Below are positions 18,089 through 27,011 of a stretch of DNA of 64,000 bases, in pieces. A program made the position numbers and the translations under genes. The DNA lies in contig NZ_JACJSJ010000025.1 in NCBI RefSeq assembly GCF_014698115.1, forward strand, positions 1 to 64,000. The letters run 5' to 3'. The notes below the pieces were generated by a model that saw nothing but the letters and a program-made list of their open reading frames with translations, was not told where the DNA came from and searched no databases. Source of the stretch: Nostoc sp. FACHB-973 (GTDB taxonomy: Bacteria; Cyanobacteriota; Cyanobacteriia; Cyanobacteriales; Nostocaceae). Positions within the stretch are counted from its first letter, which is position 1; each line of letters opens with the position of its first letter.

Positions 18089-18649
18089 ATGAGTCAGATA
18101 AACGATAACAACAGATTGATCGTACCGATTTCACAACGCGATCATACTCAAGGAGCGATGGATGCCCCTATAGTGCTGGTTGAGTATGGCAATTATCAAT
18201 GCCCTCATAGTAATGAAGCTCACACAATTATCCAACAAATTCAACAAAGAATTGGCCACAAACTATACTTTGCATTTCGCCATTTTCCCCAACCCCAAAT
18301 CTATCCCCAATCCCAAAAAGCAGCTGAAGTAGCCGAAATAGCTGCCGAGCAGGGTAAGTTTTGGCAAATGCACGACACTCTATTCAAGTGTCAAAATTTA
18401 CTAAATAATGGTTATCTAGTAGAGTACGCCCATCAATTGGGACTCAACGTCCCTCAATTCCTGCGCGATATGGCAAATCACATCTATGCTGACCGTGTAG
18501 CTGAAGATTTTCAGAGTGGTATACGTAGCGGTGTTAATAGTACACCTGCATTTTTCATCAACAATGTACGCTATCAGAATGAATGGAATATTGAGAGCCT
18601 CTTAGAAGCACTTCTCAAAGCAGAAAAGCGCTGCGATCGCACACTGTAA
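18089..18649 (+). CDS. DsbA-family thioredoxin-fold protein with CPHS active site
   Basis: A 186-residue thioredoxin-fold protein of the DsbA/2-hydroxychromene-isomerase type. The N-terminal ILVEYGNYQCPHSNEAH-type strand-helix, the helical insert (about 85-140) and the cis-Pro region NSTPAFFINNVRYQ are clear. The redox motif reads Cys-Pro-His-Ser rather than Cys-x-x-Cys, so it lacks the resolving cysteine and may act as a monothiol or non-redox protein. No signal peptide or lipobox is seen, so it is probably cytosolic. It stands alone between repeat-rich spacers. Confidence 0.82.
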   Translation: MSQINDNNRLIVPISQRDHTQGAMDAPIVLVEYGNYQCPHSNEAHTIIQQIQQRIGHKLYFAFRHFPQPQIYPQSQKAAEVAEIAAEQGKFWQMHDTLFKCQNLLNNGYLVEYAHQLGLNVPQFLRDMANHIYADRVAEDFQSGIRSGVNSTPAFFINNVRYQNEWNIESLLEALLKAEKRCDRTL

Positions 18650-18811
18650 TTTATCAAGAAAAAATCATAAGTCTTAAAACATCGTTAGCGGTACAAACTT
18701 CTCCTTTGAATACATCATCTATCCAGTTTTAAAGGATGCTGTGATTGGTCATTTCGCAGTAGAAATCTGACGTTTTGTTAATAATTCATCCTACAATCAC
18801 CAAACAAACAT

Positions 18812-19528
18812 ATGGACTTAAAAAATAAAGTTGCTATCATCACAGGTGCTAGCAGTGGTATTGGCGAAGCAACCGCTTACGAATTAGATGCCGCAGGTAT
18901 GAGCCTTGTTCTCACAGCTAGAAATAAAGATAAACTTCACCAACTCGCTAGCAAACTCACCAATGCTACCTTTGTTGCCAGCGAAGTCACAGATTCCGAC
19001 TTACCCAAAAGCTTATTAGAGACGGCACTTAATTCCTTTGGTCGAGTAGATGCACTTGTAAATAATGCCGGCGTCATGGTTGTGGGTACCGTTGAAACCA
19101 TTGATATTGAAGAAATTTGTCAAATGGTTCGTATTAATGTAGAAGCTGCATTTCGGTTGGCATATTTCTTTGCAAAGCATTTCAAACAACAGAGTAATGG
19201 GTTTATTATCAATCTTTCTAGTATTTCAGGAACAACCAACTATCCCACTATGGCGGCTTACTGCGGTACGAAACACGCCATTGAATCTTTCACCGATTGC
19301 CTACGCTTAGAATTAGCAGGCAGTGGAGTTGGTGTCAGCTGTATTGAACCAGGAAAAGTAGCAACAAACCTCTATCAGAGCTGGAGTGACGATCAAAAGC
19401 AAATGGTAGCGATCGCACAGCCGCTTGTTGCTGAAGATATTGCTAGAGCCATTCGTTTTATACTCGAACAACCAAGTAACGTAAATATCGGTCGTCTGTT
19501 AATTACACCGGCTCATCAGTCGGCATAA
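18812..19528 (+). CDS. Short-chain dehydrogenase/reductase (YdfG-like)
   Basis: A 238-residue classical SDR. Motifs are complete: TGASSGIGEA (11-20), NNAG (84-87), the catalytic Ser in INLSSISG, and Tyr150/Lys154 in YCGTK. It should oxidise or reduce a small alcohol/ketone with NAD(P); the substrate is not readable. It resembles the YdfG/3-hydroxy acid dehydrogenase branch. A small membrane protein gene follows 14 bp later, so the two may be co-transcribed. Confidence 0.9.
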   Translation: MDLKNKVAIITGASSGIGEATAYELDAAGMSLVLTARNKDKLHQLASKLTNATFVASEVTDSDLPKSLLETALNSFGRVDALVNNAGVMVVGTVETIDIEEICQMVRINVEAAFRLAYFFAKHFKQQSNGFIINLSSISGTTNYPTMAAYCGTKHAIESFTDCLRLELAGSGVGVSCIEPGKVATNLYQSWSDDQKQMVAIAQPLVAEDIARAIRFILEQPSNVNIGRLLITPAHQSA

Positions 19529-19542
19529 ATTCAACACTCATA

Positions 19543-20001
19543 ATGGTGAATACCATGTCAAAAGGAAAACTGAGTCGGATTTTACTGTCTGTGGTAATTG
19601 TGAATACAGCTGTGGTTTCTGTGGCTGTAGATTGGAACGCCAGCCATATCTTTAACCCAACTTGGGTACCTCATGCTCGGTTTCATGATGTGGTGATGTT
19701 GTGGTTACTGGCTAGTTTATCCGTAATTGCCCTCTGGTTGCTTTGGCGGCGATCGGCAGAGTCACAAGTCAGCACTACAATTGCAACTTTGGTTCCTGTG
19801 CTTTTCTGGGCACCATTTTTCTTCACAACTTTACTGGTTCCTGGCACCAGCTTAAGTGCAATGCCTGATGAACCCTTACCCATAATTGCTGGGATCACAA
19901 TTTATCCCAACGTTGTGATTGCTACCATTAACGAAATTTTGGCGGCAATTGGTTATTGGCTCTACCGCAGTCATCAAGAGACTTATAAAAGAGAGATATA
20001 A
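19543..20001 (+). CDS. Small four-helix membrane protein, unknown function
   Basis: A 152-residue hydrophobic protein with about four transmembrane segments (near 10-30, 45-65, 80-100 and 120-140). I do not recognise the family. It starts 14 bp after the SDR and ends 9 bp before the NicO transporter, so the three genes probably form an operon. ATG at 19543, with an in-frame ATG at 19555 as alternative. Confidence 0.7.
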   Translation: MVNTMSKGKLSRILLSVVIVNTAVVSVAVDWNASHIFNPTWVPHARFHDVVMLWLLASLSVIALWLLWRRSAESQVSTTIATLVPVLFWAPFFFTTLLVPGTSLSAMPDEPLPIIAGITIYPNVVIATINEILAAIGYWLYRSHQETYKREI

Positions 20002-20010
20002 CTAATTCTT

Positions 20011-20832
20011 ATGCTCCCATTACACCGCCAATGGATGTCTTACCTTTGGGCAATAGTATCAGGAATATTTGTCCTATTCACAGCAAAACCTGCGCTCGCT
20101 CATATTGGACATGGTGAATTTTTTACCAAAACGCTGATTCATCAACAGCTAACTCCAACTTTGGTGATTACCGGATTTGGTATCGCCTTTCTATTTGGAG
20201 CCGGACATGCCCTTTCACCCGGACACGGCAAAACAATGGTGGCTGCCTATCTTGTAGGATCGCAGGGAACCCCACAACAGGCAGTGTTATTGGGTCTAGT
20301 TACAACTATCACTCATACACTGGGAGTTTTTATCCTGGCAATTGTGGCATTGGTGGCTTCACAATACATCGTCCCAGAAACCCTTTATCCAATTCTCAGT
20401 TTACTCAGTGGTCTAACTGTATGTGGAGTAGGCTTTTGGTTGCTCGATCAACGTCTTGATGCTCATGAACACACTCATAAACATGATGACCATCACAGCC
20501 ATCACCACCATCACCCACCGAGCAAATCTGTCACAACCCGATCGCTAATTGCATTGGGTATCGCTGGGGGAATTGTACCTTGTCCATCAGCACTGGTTTT
20601 GTTGTTGAGTGCGATCGCTTTACATCAAGCTGCTTATGGAGTGGTGTTGATTAGTGCATTTAGTCTGGGATTAGCATCAGTGTTGGTGGCTATTGGGTTA
20701 GTTGTCGTTTATGCTCATCAATGGATAGATGGCTTACCCAATAGTGCCAGATGGCTGCAAAAGTTATCGATGGTCGGTGCAGTTGCTGTGATTGTAACAG
20801 GTGCGGCTATAACAGCGATCGCTGTGATTTAG
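20011..20832 (+). CDS. NicO/RcnA-family nickel/cobalt transporter
   Basis: A 273-residue integral membrane protein. An N-terminal signal-like helix ends in AKPALAHIGHGE. Helices with the NicO signatures GAGHALSPGHGKTMVAAYLVG and TTITHTLGVFI follow. A His-rich cytoplasmic/periplasmic loop (DAHEHTHKHDDHHSHHHHHP, about 150-170) comes next, then the GGIVPCPSALVLLL motif. RcnA-type proteins export Ni/Co. Metal specificity cannot be settled from sequence. It lies directly after the small membrane protein gene at 19543. Confidence 0.88.
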   Translation: MLPLHRQWMSYLWAIVSGIFVLFTAKPALAHIGHGEFFTKTLIHQQLTPTLVITGFGIAFLFGAGHALSPGHGKTMVAAYLVGSQGTPQQAVLLGLVTTITHTLGVFILAIVALVASQYIVPETLYPILSLLSGLTVCGVGFWLLDQRLDAHEHTHKHDDHHSHHHHHPPSKSVTTRSLIALGIAGGIVPCPSALVLLLSAIALHQAAYGVVLISAFSLGLASVLVAIGLVVVYAHQWIDGLPNSARWLQKLSMVGAVAVIVTGAAITAIAVI

Positions 20833-20898
20833 AGCGATCCATTCAGCATTCCAATCTATTTATCTACAACCTCATAAATCCCACCGCATCAATCTCTC

Positions 20899-22590
20899 AT
20901 GTGGAAAAAAACTCTTTGCTACTTTTTCGGCACAATCTCCAGTATTGCCATTACTACCCCCACATTAGGAGCAGACCGCATTGAATTTAATTATCCGCCT
21001 TTTGGTGACTTTGATATTGCCACACAAGACTTAGAAGTGTTTGCCAACGAAGGAAAAATTACCAAAGACTTTGCTTTTTATGCCAATCGTGCTAACCCAG
21101 AGCAATTAGCTCAGATGCGAGAGTTTCTGAGAACAAAATTTCAAATTTCTCCCACTGTTATATCGCAATTCACCTATTCTCCTATCGGTGAAAAAATGCT
21201 GCAACGCTTTGGAGAATTGCTGCAAACGCAAAATAGAATAAATGGTTTTTATGCTCTGCGTTCTGCTTTAATATTATCTGCTGCCAGTCCTGAAGGATTG
21301 ACTGTGATGAATATCGTTAAAAAATATTCCACTCCTAGTATTCGTCTCAATTTTTCAGAAACTATGCAGATAATGGGGCAGTTATCACAACTGCTACAAA
21401 AAAGAGATATAGTTGTTTCGGAAATTCAAAAAATATCACTTCAAGAAACTACCAATCTTCCACCCATAGATTTTGCTCAAAAACCAGATATTCGTCAACG
21501 TGGTGAATTTAATTCTACAAAAATTACCTTAACCTTACACGATCGCTCTCGTGATGGGCACTCAAAAACTGTTGTAGAACGGAAATATGATGTCGATGTT
21601 TACTTACCCCAACCGAAATCAGCAATCACACCAAAACCTTACCCGGTAATCGTGATTTCTCACGGTTTAGCAGAAGACCGCAATAGTTTTGTTTATATAG
21701 CTGAACACTTAGCATCATATGGTTTTGCCGTCGCTGCTCTTGACCATCCTGTTGCTAACTCTAAACAATTTCAACAATTTTTAGCCGGAATTGCTAGTCC
21801 TCCCAAACCCACAGAATTAATTGACCGTCCTTTGGATGTCAAATATCTTTTAGATGAACTCCAACGTCTGAACGAAACTGACTCCAAATTTCAAAATAAA
21901 TTAAACCTGCAACGAGTCGGTTTAATAGGACATTCACTTGGCGGTTATACAGCTTTAGCATTGGCTGGAGGAAGTTTTGATTTTGCAAAAATTCGCCAAG
22001 AATGTAATCCCAATCGTTCTTTAAATATTTCTAGTTTTTTACAATGTCGTGCCAACGACCTCAAACCTGATAACTATTCCATAAAAGACGATCGCATTAA
22101 AGCGATTATGGTGATGAATCCTTTGAATAGTGTTTTGTTTGGAAAACAAGGCATCAGTAAAATAGCAATTCCTGTAATGATGGTGGCTGCTAGTCAAGAT
22201 ATATTCACCCCCGCAGTTCCCGAACAAATTCAACCTTTTTCTCAGTTACCTAGCAAAGATAAATACTTGGCACTGATTGAAAATGCCACTCACTTCTCTG
22301 TACAATCAGATTTACCAAGCAGCGAAACAGTTATCCCTGTACCGGAAGGATTGCTAGGGCCTGATAGAAAAAGTGTTTATTCTTATATGAATGGTTTGGG
22401 AGTGGCTTTTTTCCAAACTCATCTTAGCGAACGCCAAGAATACAAATCTTATCTAACCGCTTCCTATGGTCAATTTATCAGTCAAGCACCCACAAACTTG
22501 AGTTTAGTGAATTCCGATGGTGGAGAAGCGATATCCCAAGTGTTAAATCGGGTTTATCAAACAGAATTCAGGAGTCAGAATTCAGAATGA
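20899..22590 (+). CDS. Secreted DUF1400 alpha/beta hydrolase
   Basis: A 563-residue protein: a signal peptide (cleavage near TPTLGA, about 25), a DUF1400 domain (about 25-150) typical of cyanobacteria, then an alpha/beta-hydrolase domain (about 190-540) with the nucleophile elbow GLIGHSLGGY (Ser346) and the oxyanion region VIVISHGLAEDRNSF. It resembles PAF-acetylhydrolase/dienelactone-hydrolase-type lipases. A late HFSVQSD likely supplies the catalytic His. The last nine residues (TEFRSQNSE) are encoded by the TTCTGAA-type repeat that starts at 22564, so the natural C-terminus was probably replaced or extended. Confidence 0.88.
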   Translation: MWKKTLCYFFGTISSIAITTPTLGADRIEFNYPPFGDFDIATQDLEVFANEGKITKDFAFYANRANPEQLAQMREFLRTKFQISPTVISQFTYSPIGEKMLQRFGELLQTQNRINGFYALRSALILSAASPEGLTVMNIVKKYSTPSIRLNFSETMQIMGQLSQLLQKRDIVVSEIQKISLQETTNLPPIDFAQKPDIRQRGEFNSTKITLTLHDRSRDGHSKTVVERKYDVDVYLPQPKSAITPKPYPVIVISHGLAEDRNSFVYIAEHLASYGFAVAALDHPVANSKQFQQFLAGIASPPKPTELIDRPLDVKYLLDELQRLNETDSKFQNKLNLQRVGLIGHSLGGYTALALAGGSFDFAKIRQECNPNRSLNISSFLQCRANDLKPDNYSIKDDRIKAIMVMNPLNSVLFGKQGISKIAIPVMMVAASQDIFTPAVPEQIQPFSQLPSKDKYLALIENATHFSVQSDLPSSETVIPVPEGLLGPDRKSVYSYMNGLGVAFFQTHLSERQEYKSYLTASYGQFISQAPTNLSLVNSDGGEAISQVLNRVYQTEFRSQNSE

Positions 22591-22723
22591 ATTTTGTAGG
22601 ACTGGCGGATGAATAACCGGGTTTAATACCCCCACCAAATTTTCAATTTGGTGGTCTTCAATCAGTCGCGGGTGCTACTCCGGACTGATTTATTCTGACT
22701 CCTGAATTCTGACTTCTGAATTC
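22564..22723. repeat. Composite inverted-repeat element with heptamer arms
   Basis: The left arm (22564-22588) and right arm (22692-22723) are inverted copies of TCAGGAGTCAGAATTC-type heptamer repeat. The core (about 100 bp) contains tgaattttgtaggactggcg and an internal perfect hairpin (ccaccaaatt / aatttggtgg, 22632-22654). The same arms and core start occur at 54398-54605. Confidence 0.75.
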
Positions 22724-22788
22724 TTCTTCATCAAACTCCATCGAATTAACAGTTAAACAGAGAATAGTCTGCAATAATTTCCAATTTT

Positions 22789-23091
22789 ATGATTACTTTT
22801 GTGAACATTTTTACCGTTAATCATGGCAAACAGGAAGATGCATTTCAACGCATTCATCAGATTTATACCGAAGTGGTGCAATCTCAGCCTGGTTTTTTGG
22901 ATGCTCAATTACTCAAAAGTGACGATGGTTCCAAGATTGCGGCAATTGCTCACTGGGAATCAGCAGCCCAAATTGATGCCTTGAGACAGCATCCCCGATT
23001 TCAACAGCTTCACGATGAGGTATTCTATGAAGCGATCGCCAAGGTTGAACCTCACGTTTACAGTAGCGCTTTTGAAGTCGTCGCTGTTTGA
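22789..23091 (+). CDS. ABM-domain protein (antibiotic biosynthesis monooxygenase family)
   Basis: A 100-residue ferredoxin-like ABM/YgiN-type domain. Features: VNIFTVNHGKQEDAFQRIHQ, PGFLDAQLLKSDDGSKIAAIAHWES (the WES motif) and a final strand ahead of YSSAFEVV. Members are small monooxygenases or haem/aldehyde-binding proteins. ATG at 22789. It sits between the repeat element and the porin gene. Confidence 0.85.
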   Translation: MITFVNIFTVNHGKQEDAFQRIHQIYTEVVQSQPGFLDAQLLKSDDGSKIAAIAHWESAAQIDALRQHPRFQQLHDEVFYEAIAKVEPHVYSSAFEVVAV

Positions 23092-23236
23092 ATCTTTTTT
23101 GCTGAAAATTGGGGGGGTAAATGCAGTTACATAAAAGTGATTCCTAGACAAGTCATGAGTCACAATTATCATTTCCTGTAATCTGCAACATCGTGCAATT
23201 CTTCTAGTTCGACGGTTAATTTCTTTGAATTCTGCA

Positions 23237-24808
23237 ATGCTCAAATTCATGACGCTGCTACTCTTCAGCAGTATGTCCATTATTGCTAGTCCGATGATTT
23301 CACCTGCCCTACCTTTAATTGAAACGCCCTCCAATAATTCAGAAATAGAGGTGGCTCAAGTCACTTCTGTTAGCCAGTTTTTGGATGTGCAACCAACCGA
23401 CTGGGCATTTCAAGCACTGCGATCGCTTGTTGAGCGATACGGTGTCATTTCGGGTTATCCTGACGGTACATATCGGGGTAATCAAGCAATCAGCCGATAT
23501 GAATTTGCGGCAGGATTAAATACAGTTCTGGAGCAAATTAATAGACTTGTTGCTGAGGGAAAAGCAAATATCATTTCCCCAGAAGACTTAGTGGTATTGC
23601 AGCGACTTCAAGCCGAATTTACAGCAGAGTTAACTACCTTACGAAAGCAAGTCAATCAGTTAGAAACTCGCTCTAGTTCACTAGAAGCAAATCAGTTTTC
23701 TAGCACGACCAAACTAGGAGGTCAAGTCATCTTAGCGATGAATGCAGGCGGATTTGATAGCGATCGCATTATTGCTCCCAGAGGCGCTGAGATTACCGAA
23801 AATGACCCCAATGCGACTTTGATCTACAGAGTTACCCTCAACCTGAACACTAGTTTTACAGGTAAGGATTTACTGCAAGTTAGATTGGTGACTGGCAGTG
23901 ACAGTGCTGATGATAACGCAGCTGGCTTCCTTGAACCCAACTTAGGCAGTACTCTAGAATTCTCAATTCCCGGTCGAAATGGAGAATTGAGCGTTGCTCG
24001 TCTGTATTACACTTTTCCTTTATTTGACGATGTGAGTGTGACTCTGGGCCCATCAATTACAGCCCCTGATTTTGTAGACAAAAATCGTTATGCTAACGTC
24101 AGTTTTCTAGATTTTTCCACTCAAGCTTTAGTCAATAACTTCATCCTATTTCCTAGAGCCAGAGGTGCTGGTGCTGCCATTGATTGGAATCCAGGTAACG
24201 GCGCTTTACATTTACGAGCAGTATACATTGCTGGAGATTCAGAAAATGCCCTCCCAGAAAATGCCCAAGTTTTTGGAGGTGGTAGACCTGAAGATATTCG
24301 ACTATTTCCTGTCGGGGGTGGAGGAGCCGATGGAGGCTTATTTGGCGATCCTTATCAAGGAATTATTGAATTAGAATATGCGCCGAGTAAAGCCTTTACC
24401 CTGCGTCTGCAATATAGCGGTGGTAGGGTATTTGGTAGCGATTTTGATGCTTTAGGGGTAAATTTTGAACTAGCATTGAGCGATCGCTTAGGTGTGTTTG
24501 GGCGATATGGCTATGGTTCTTACCCCAACACAACCGTAGGGGATATTAACCCTAATTATTGGATGGTAGGGTTGGCATTTCCAAATTTATTTGTTGAGCG
24601 AGCGATTGCAGGAATTGCCATCGGTCAGCCATTCATTGAAAACGCTGTGGGTAATGCTACTCAGACTAATTTTGAAGGCTTCTATAATTTTCCACTAAAT
24701 GACCAAATCCGAATTACACCGTTGATACAAGTCATTAATAACCCTAGTAATCAAGAATCAAACGGCACAATTCTCACTGGCACAGTGCGGACTGTTTTTT
24801 CATTTTAA
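23237..24808 (+). CDS. SLH-domain outer-membrane porin (OprB/iron-uptake porin type)
   Basis: About 523 residues from ATG 23237 (an upstream TTG at 23225 is less likely). A signal peptide is followed by one S-layer-homology domain with SVSQFLDVQPTDWAFQALRS and YPDGTYRGNQAISRYEFA, which binds the cell wall. A coiled-coil (about 120-155) and a beta-barrel with alternating aromatic strands follow, ending in the porin-like C-terminal Phe (TVRTVFSF). This is the standard cyanobacterial SLH porin layout. It would mediate diffusion of inorganic ions or iron across the outer membrane; substrate not determined. Confidence 0.92.
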   Translation: MLKFMTLLLFSSMSIIASPMISPALPLIETPSNNSEIEVAQVTSVSQFLDVQPTDWAFQALRSLVERYGVISGYPDGTYRGNQAISRYEFAAGLNTVLEQINRLVAEGKANIISPEDLVVLQRLQAEFTAELTTLRKQVNQLETRSSSLEANQFSSTTKLGGQVILAMNAGGFDSDRIIAPRGAEITENDPNATLIYRVTLNLNTSFTGKDLLQVRLVTGSDSADDNAAGFLEPNLGSTLEFSIPGRNGELSVARLYYTFPLFDDVSVTLGPSITAPDFVDKNRYANVSFLDFSTQALVNNFILFPRARGAGAAIDWNPGNGALHLRAVYIAGDSENALPENAQVFGGGRPEDIRLFPVGGGGADGGLFGDPYQGIIELEYAPSKAFTLRLQYSGGRVFGSDFDALGVNFELALSDRLGVFGRYGYGSYPNTTVGDINPNYWMVGLAFPNLFVERAIAGIAIGQPFIENAVGNATQTNFEGFYNFPLNDQIRITPLIQVINNPSNQESNGTILTGTVRTVFSF

Positions 24809-24879
24809 GAAGATGTTTAAGAAGTAAAAAAGCTCTCTTCAATAACTTTTTTACTGGATACCAAGAATTACGAATTCCG

Positions 24880-25458
24880 ATGGAAAAGCCAATGGATCAA
24901 ATTAAACGACCTATCAATTTAGCCCCTGGAGTCATTGCGATCGCTCATCGAGTTAAACCTGGATTAGAAGCTGCATTTGAAGAAGCTACACGAGGAGTGA
25001 CTCTAGCAGCTAGCACATTCCCCGGCTACTTGGGAAGTGACGTGCTATATCCCGCCACTAAACGAGGTCAGTGGCAGCTAATTCTGCGGTTTGACACCCC
25101 TGAACACTTGCAAGAGTGGGAAGAATCCGTCATCTGTCAAGGTTGGATTGCGCGAGCGCAGGCCTTGACTGTAGATCAGCCCAAAGTTATGCGTGTCAAC
25201 TGTCTGGAAGCTTGGTTTGCCTTACCAGAAATACCTCATGCACCGCCGCCACCCAAATGGAAAACTGCGATCGTCAGTGCAGTCGGCCTTTATCCAGTCA
25301 TTTCTTTCTTGCCTGGACTCCTTAGACCGTTTACCAGTACGCTACCTTTTTGGCTAGCTAACTTGGTGAGTATTAGTATCATGATGCCGTTGATGACTTG
25401 GGTGATCATGCCCCAAGTAACACGCCTGTTTAAAGGATGGCTTTATCCATCTAATTAG
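24880..25458 (+). CDS. ABM-domain protein with C-terminal membrane anchor
   Basis: A 192-residue protein. An N-terminal ABM fold (about 15-115; PGVIAIAHRVKPGLEAAFEE, YPGYL-like FPGYLGSDVL, and RFDTPEHLQEWEES) is followed by a Pro-rich linker and two transmembrane helices (about 132-150 and 158-178). It resembles antibiotic-biosynthesis-monooxygenase proteins tethered to the membrane. It lies 71 bp after the porin gene on the same strand and may share its transcript. Confidence 0.82.
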   Translation: MEKPMDQIKRPINLAPGVIAIAHRVKPGLEAAFEEATRGVTLAASTFPGYLGSDVLYPATKRGQWQLILRFDTPEHLQEWEESVICQGWIARAQALTVDQPKVMRVNCLEAWFALPEIPHAPPPPKWKTAIVSAVGLYPVISFLPGLLRPFTSTLPFWLANLVSISIMMPLMTWVIMPQVTRLFKGWLYPSN

Positions 25459-25580
25459 AAAAGCAAAATTTTGCGATCGTTACCATAAGGAACTTAGGCT
25501 TTTAAATTGCACAGCCACTTATGCTCTTGACGGTTGACGGTTAACTATCAACCGCCAACAGCCAACAGTTAACATTTATG

Positions 25581-25961
25581 CTATTTATTCAGTGTTTCAA
25601 TTGCTTCTTGAATCAATTGCTTAGTATTGTGAAGATTTAGCAGTCTAGTTTGGTTGTAGCGTTCAGGCAGTGGAAGTAACCTACCCTCCAGCGTTGCGCG
25701 AATCAGCGCGGCTTGTTCATCAGTAGGTTCTCCAATTTCACAAAGCATCATGCCAAGCGCTTCAGTACTTCTCCAACCAGGATTCCTTAAACCTGTTTTT
25801 TGGTCTTGGAACTGCCCAATAGCTTGCATTGGAAAAGCCAATAAAGGAGTAATCTAGCTTGTTTTATACCCTGGATTCCCTACTGGCTTGACTCCGTACC
25901 GTGCAGCTAAATCTTTCAATTCTTTAAGGGTTTTGCTTTCAAGTTCAGAACGTGTAAACAT
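25581..25961 (-). pseudogene. Unknown SAP/Rho-N-like gene with an in-frame TAG stop
   Basis: On the minus strand a 35-codon frame starts at ATG 25961 (MFTRSELESKTLKELKDLAA) and ends at TAG 25854-25856. The same frame then runs on through 25853 to 25581 (QAIGQFQDQKTG...ETLNK) with no other stop. The N-terminal part looks like a short SAP/Rho-N-like helix pair; the C-terminal part is unrecognised but coding-like. The simplest reading is one gene of about 126 residues broken by a single nonsense change. The alternative is two small genes, with the second starting at TTG 25841 or ATG 25829. Confidence 0.6.
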
Positions 25962-25989
25962 AGAAATGCCTAATTTTGTAATTGGGTGT

Positions 25990-26026
25990 GGCAGCTATCC
26001 CAACTCGTGAGGCTCGGCTAGCTGCC
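25990..26026. promoter_or_regulatory. Inverted repeat ggcagcta / tagctgcc
   Basis: An 8-bp perfect stem with a 21-base loop in the spacer between the broken minus-strand gene and the plus-strand RHH-like gene. It could be an operator or a weak terminator. A TATAAT hexamer follows at 26055-26060. Confidence 0.35.
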
Positions 26027-26079
26027 AATTAAATTATCGCATGAAGTCTTGCGATATAATTAATATAAAAAATATTTTT

Positions 26080-26289
26080 ATGCCTAATTACGAAGAAAAA
26101 CCTTATTTGAAAAAGCATCAATTTACCACTAATAGGGAAGAACCATTAACCGCAAAAATAACTCTCAGACTTGCCCCATCGATGCTGGAAAAATTAAAAG
26201 GTCTAGATAACTACCCAGAATTTATCAGGCAAGCAATTTCGGATGCGCTAGATAAGTTAGAAAATTCAGAGGACAATATAGAAGAGTAA
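26080..26289 (+). CDS. Small RHH-like putative DNA-binding protein
   Basis: 69 residues from ATG 26080; the frame is open from 26041, but a perfect TATAAT (26055-26060) lies between the two ATGs and favours the later one. The centre reads TAKITLRLAPSMLEKLKGL, then NYPEFIRQAISDAL, which looks like the strand-helix-helix of MetJ/CopG-type repressors or antitoxins. The tail is acidic (NSEDNIEE). No toxin-sized partner lies immediately downstream. It may regulate the PIN/ATPase operon that begins at 26547, but this is inference from position only. Confidence 0.6.
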   Translation: MPNYEEKPYLKKHQFTTNREEPLTAKITLRLAPSMLEKLKGLDNYPEFIRQAISDALDKLENSEDNIEE

Positions 26290-26334
26290 CTTCTTAATGC
26301 AGTACTACTGACTTGCCAGTAAGATTTATCGGCA

Positions 26335-26469
26335 ATGCTAACAGGAGCTAAAAGAGCAGGAGAAAGCGATCGCATCTCGCTATTGAATGAGTCTAGCCGA
26401 GTTGCAATTATGATTGGAATAGCCAATAAGTTCAGTCAATACTTGACTAGACCATCAAAAACGCTATGA
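26335..26469 (+). CDS. Possible 44-residue peptide, unrecognised
   Basis: An ATG-to-TGA frame (MLTGAKRAGESDRISLLNES at the N-terminus) with reasonable codon use in the 257-bp spacer between the RHH-like gene and the PIN/ATPase operon. There is no Shine-Dalgarno and I recognise no family. It could be a gene fragment. Confidence 0.2.
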   Translation: MLTGAKRAGESDRISLLNESSRVAIMIGIANKFSQYLTRPSKTL

Positions 26470-26546
26470 ATTCTAAATTTAACAAAACTTGATAGTTAGA
26501 TTTAGACTGAATACTAATTATTAATTACTATGGAAAATTAATCCCT

Positions 26547-26999
26547 ATGATCGGCAATAATTCAAGTCCATTAAAGCTCACGATTTGGCAACCTTGTCGT
26601 TGGGAAAAAAAATACTTAGATACCAACACAAATACTTTAGTTGACCCGACATTTTATCAACAACAAATTTATTCCTGGGAACCGTCTGAACATCCTTTTG
26701 ATTCCGTGACCAGCAGTGAGCAAACTCAGCGACTAAGGGAAGAATTAATTGAAAAATTTACACTAGGAATAAAACCCGAGAAACGTGGAATTGAACAGTT
26801 TAAGCAAGTTATCCAAGTAATAGACGAGATATTGTCTAATGACGAATCATCTTGGAGTGACTCAGAAGAAACTAGACCCTTATCTAATAGTGATACTGTC
26901 AATCTTCGTCAACATCAACTTCTAGCCTTACGCCAGCATATTCAGTGGGTGTGTGATACGTTTGCTAATGTTCCAGATGTCAACGTGTCCCTTCATTAA
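26547..26999 (+). CDS. First gene of PIN/ATPase operon, unknown small protein
   Basis: A 150-residue soluble protein of unknown family. The N-terminus is aromatic-rich (TIWQPCRWEKKY, QQIYSWEP), followed by a charged helical region (about 60-95), a Ser/Asp/Glu-rich linker (about 97-113) and a C-terminal helix (RQHQLLALRQHIQWVCDTF). It is only 12 bp from the PIN-domain gene and clearly in its operon. A structural or adaptor subunit is possible; no catalytic motif is seen. Confidence 0.75.
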   Translation: MIGNNSSPLKLTIWQPCRWEKKYLDTNTNTLVDPTFYQQQIYSWEPSEHPFDSVTSSEQTQRLREELIEKFTLGIKPEKRGIEQFKQVIQVIDEILSNDESSWSDSEETRPLSNSDTVNLRQHQLLALRQHIQWVCDTFANVPDVNVSLH

Positions 27000-27011
27000 A
27001 ATAATAAGCAT

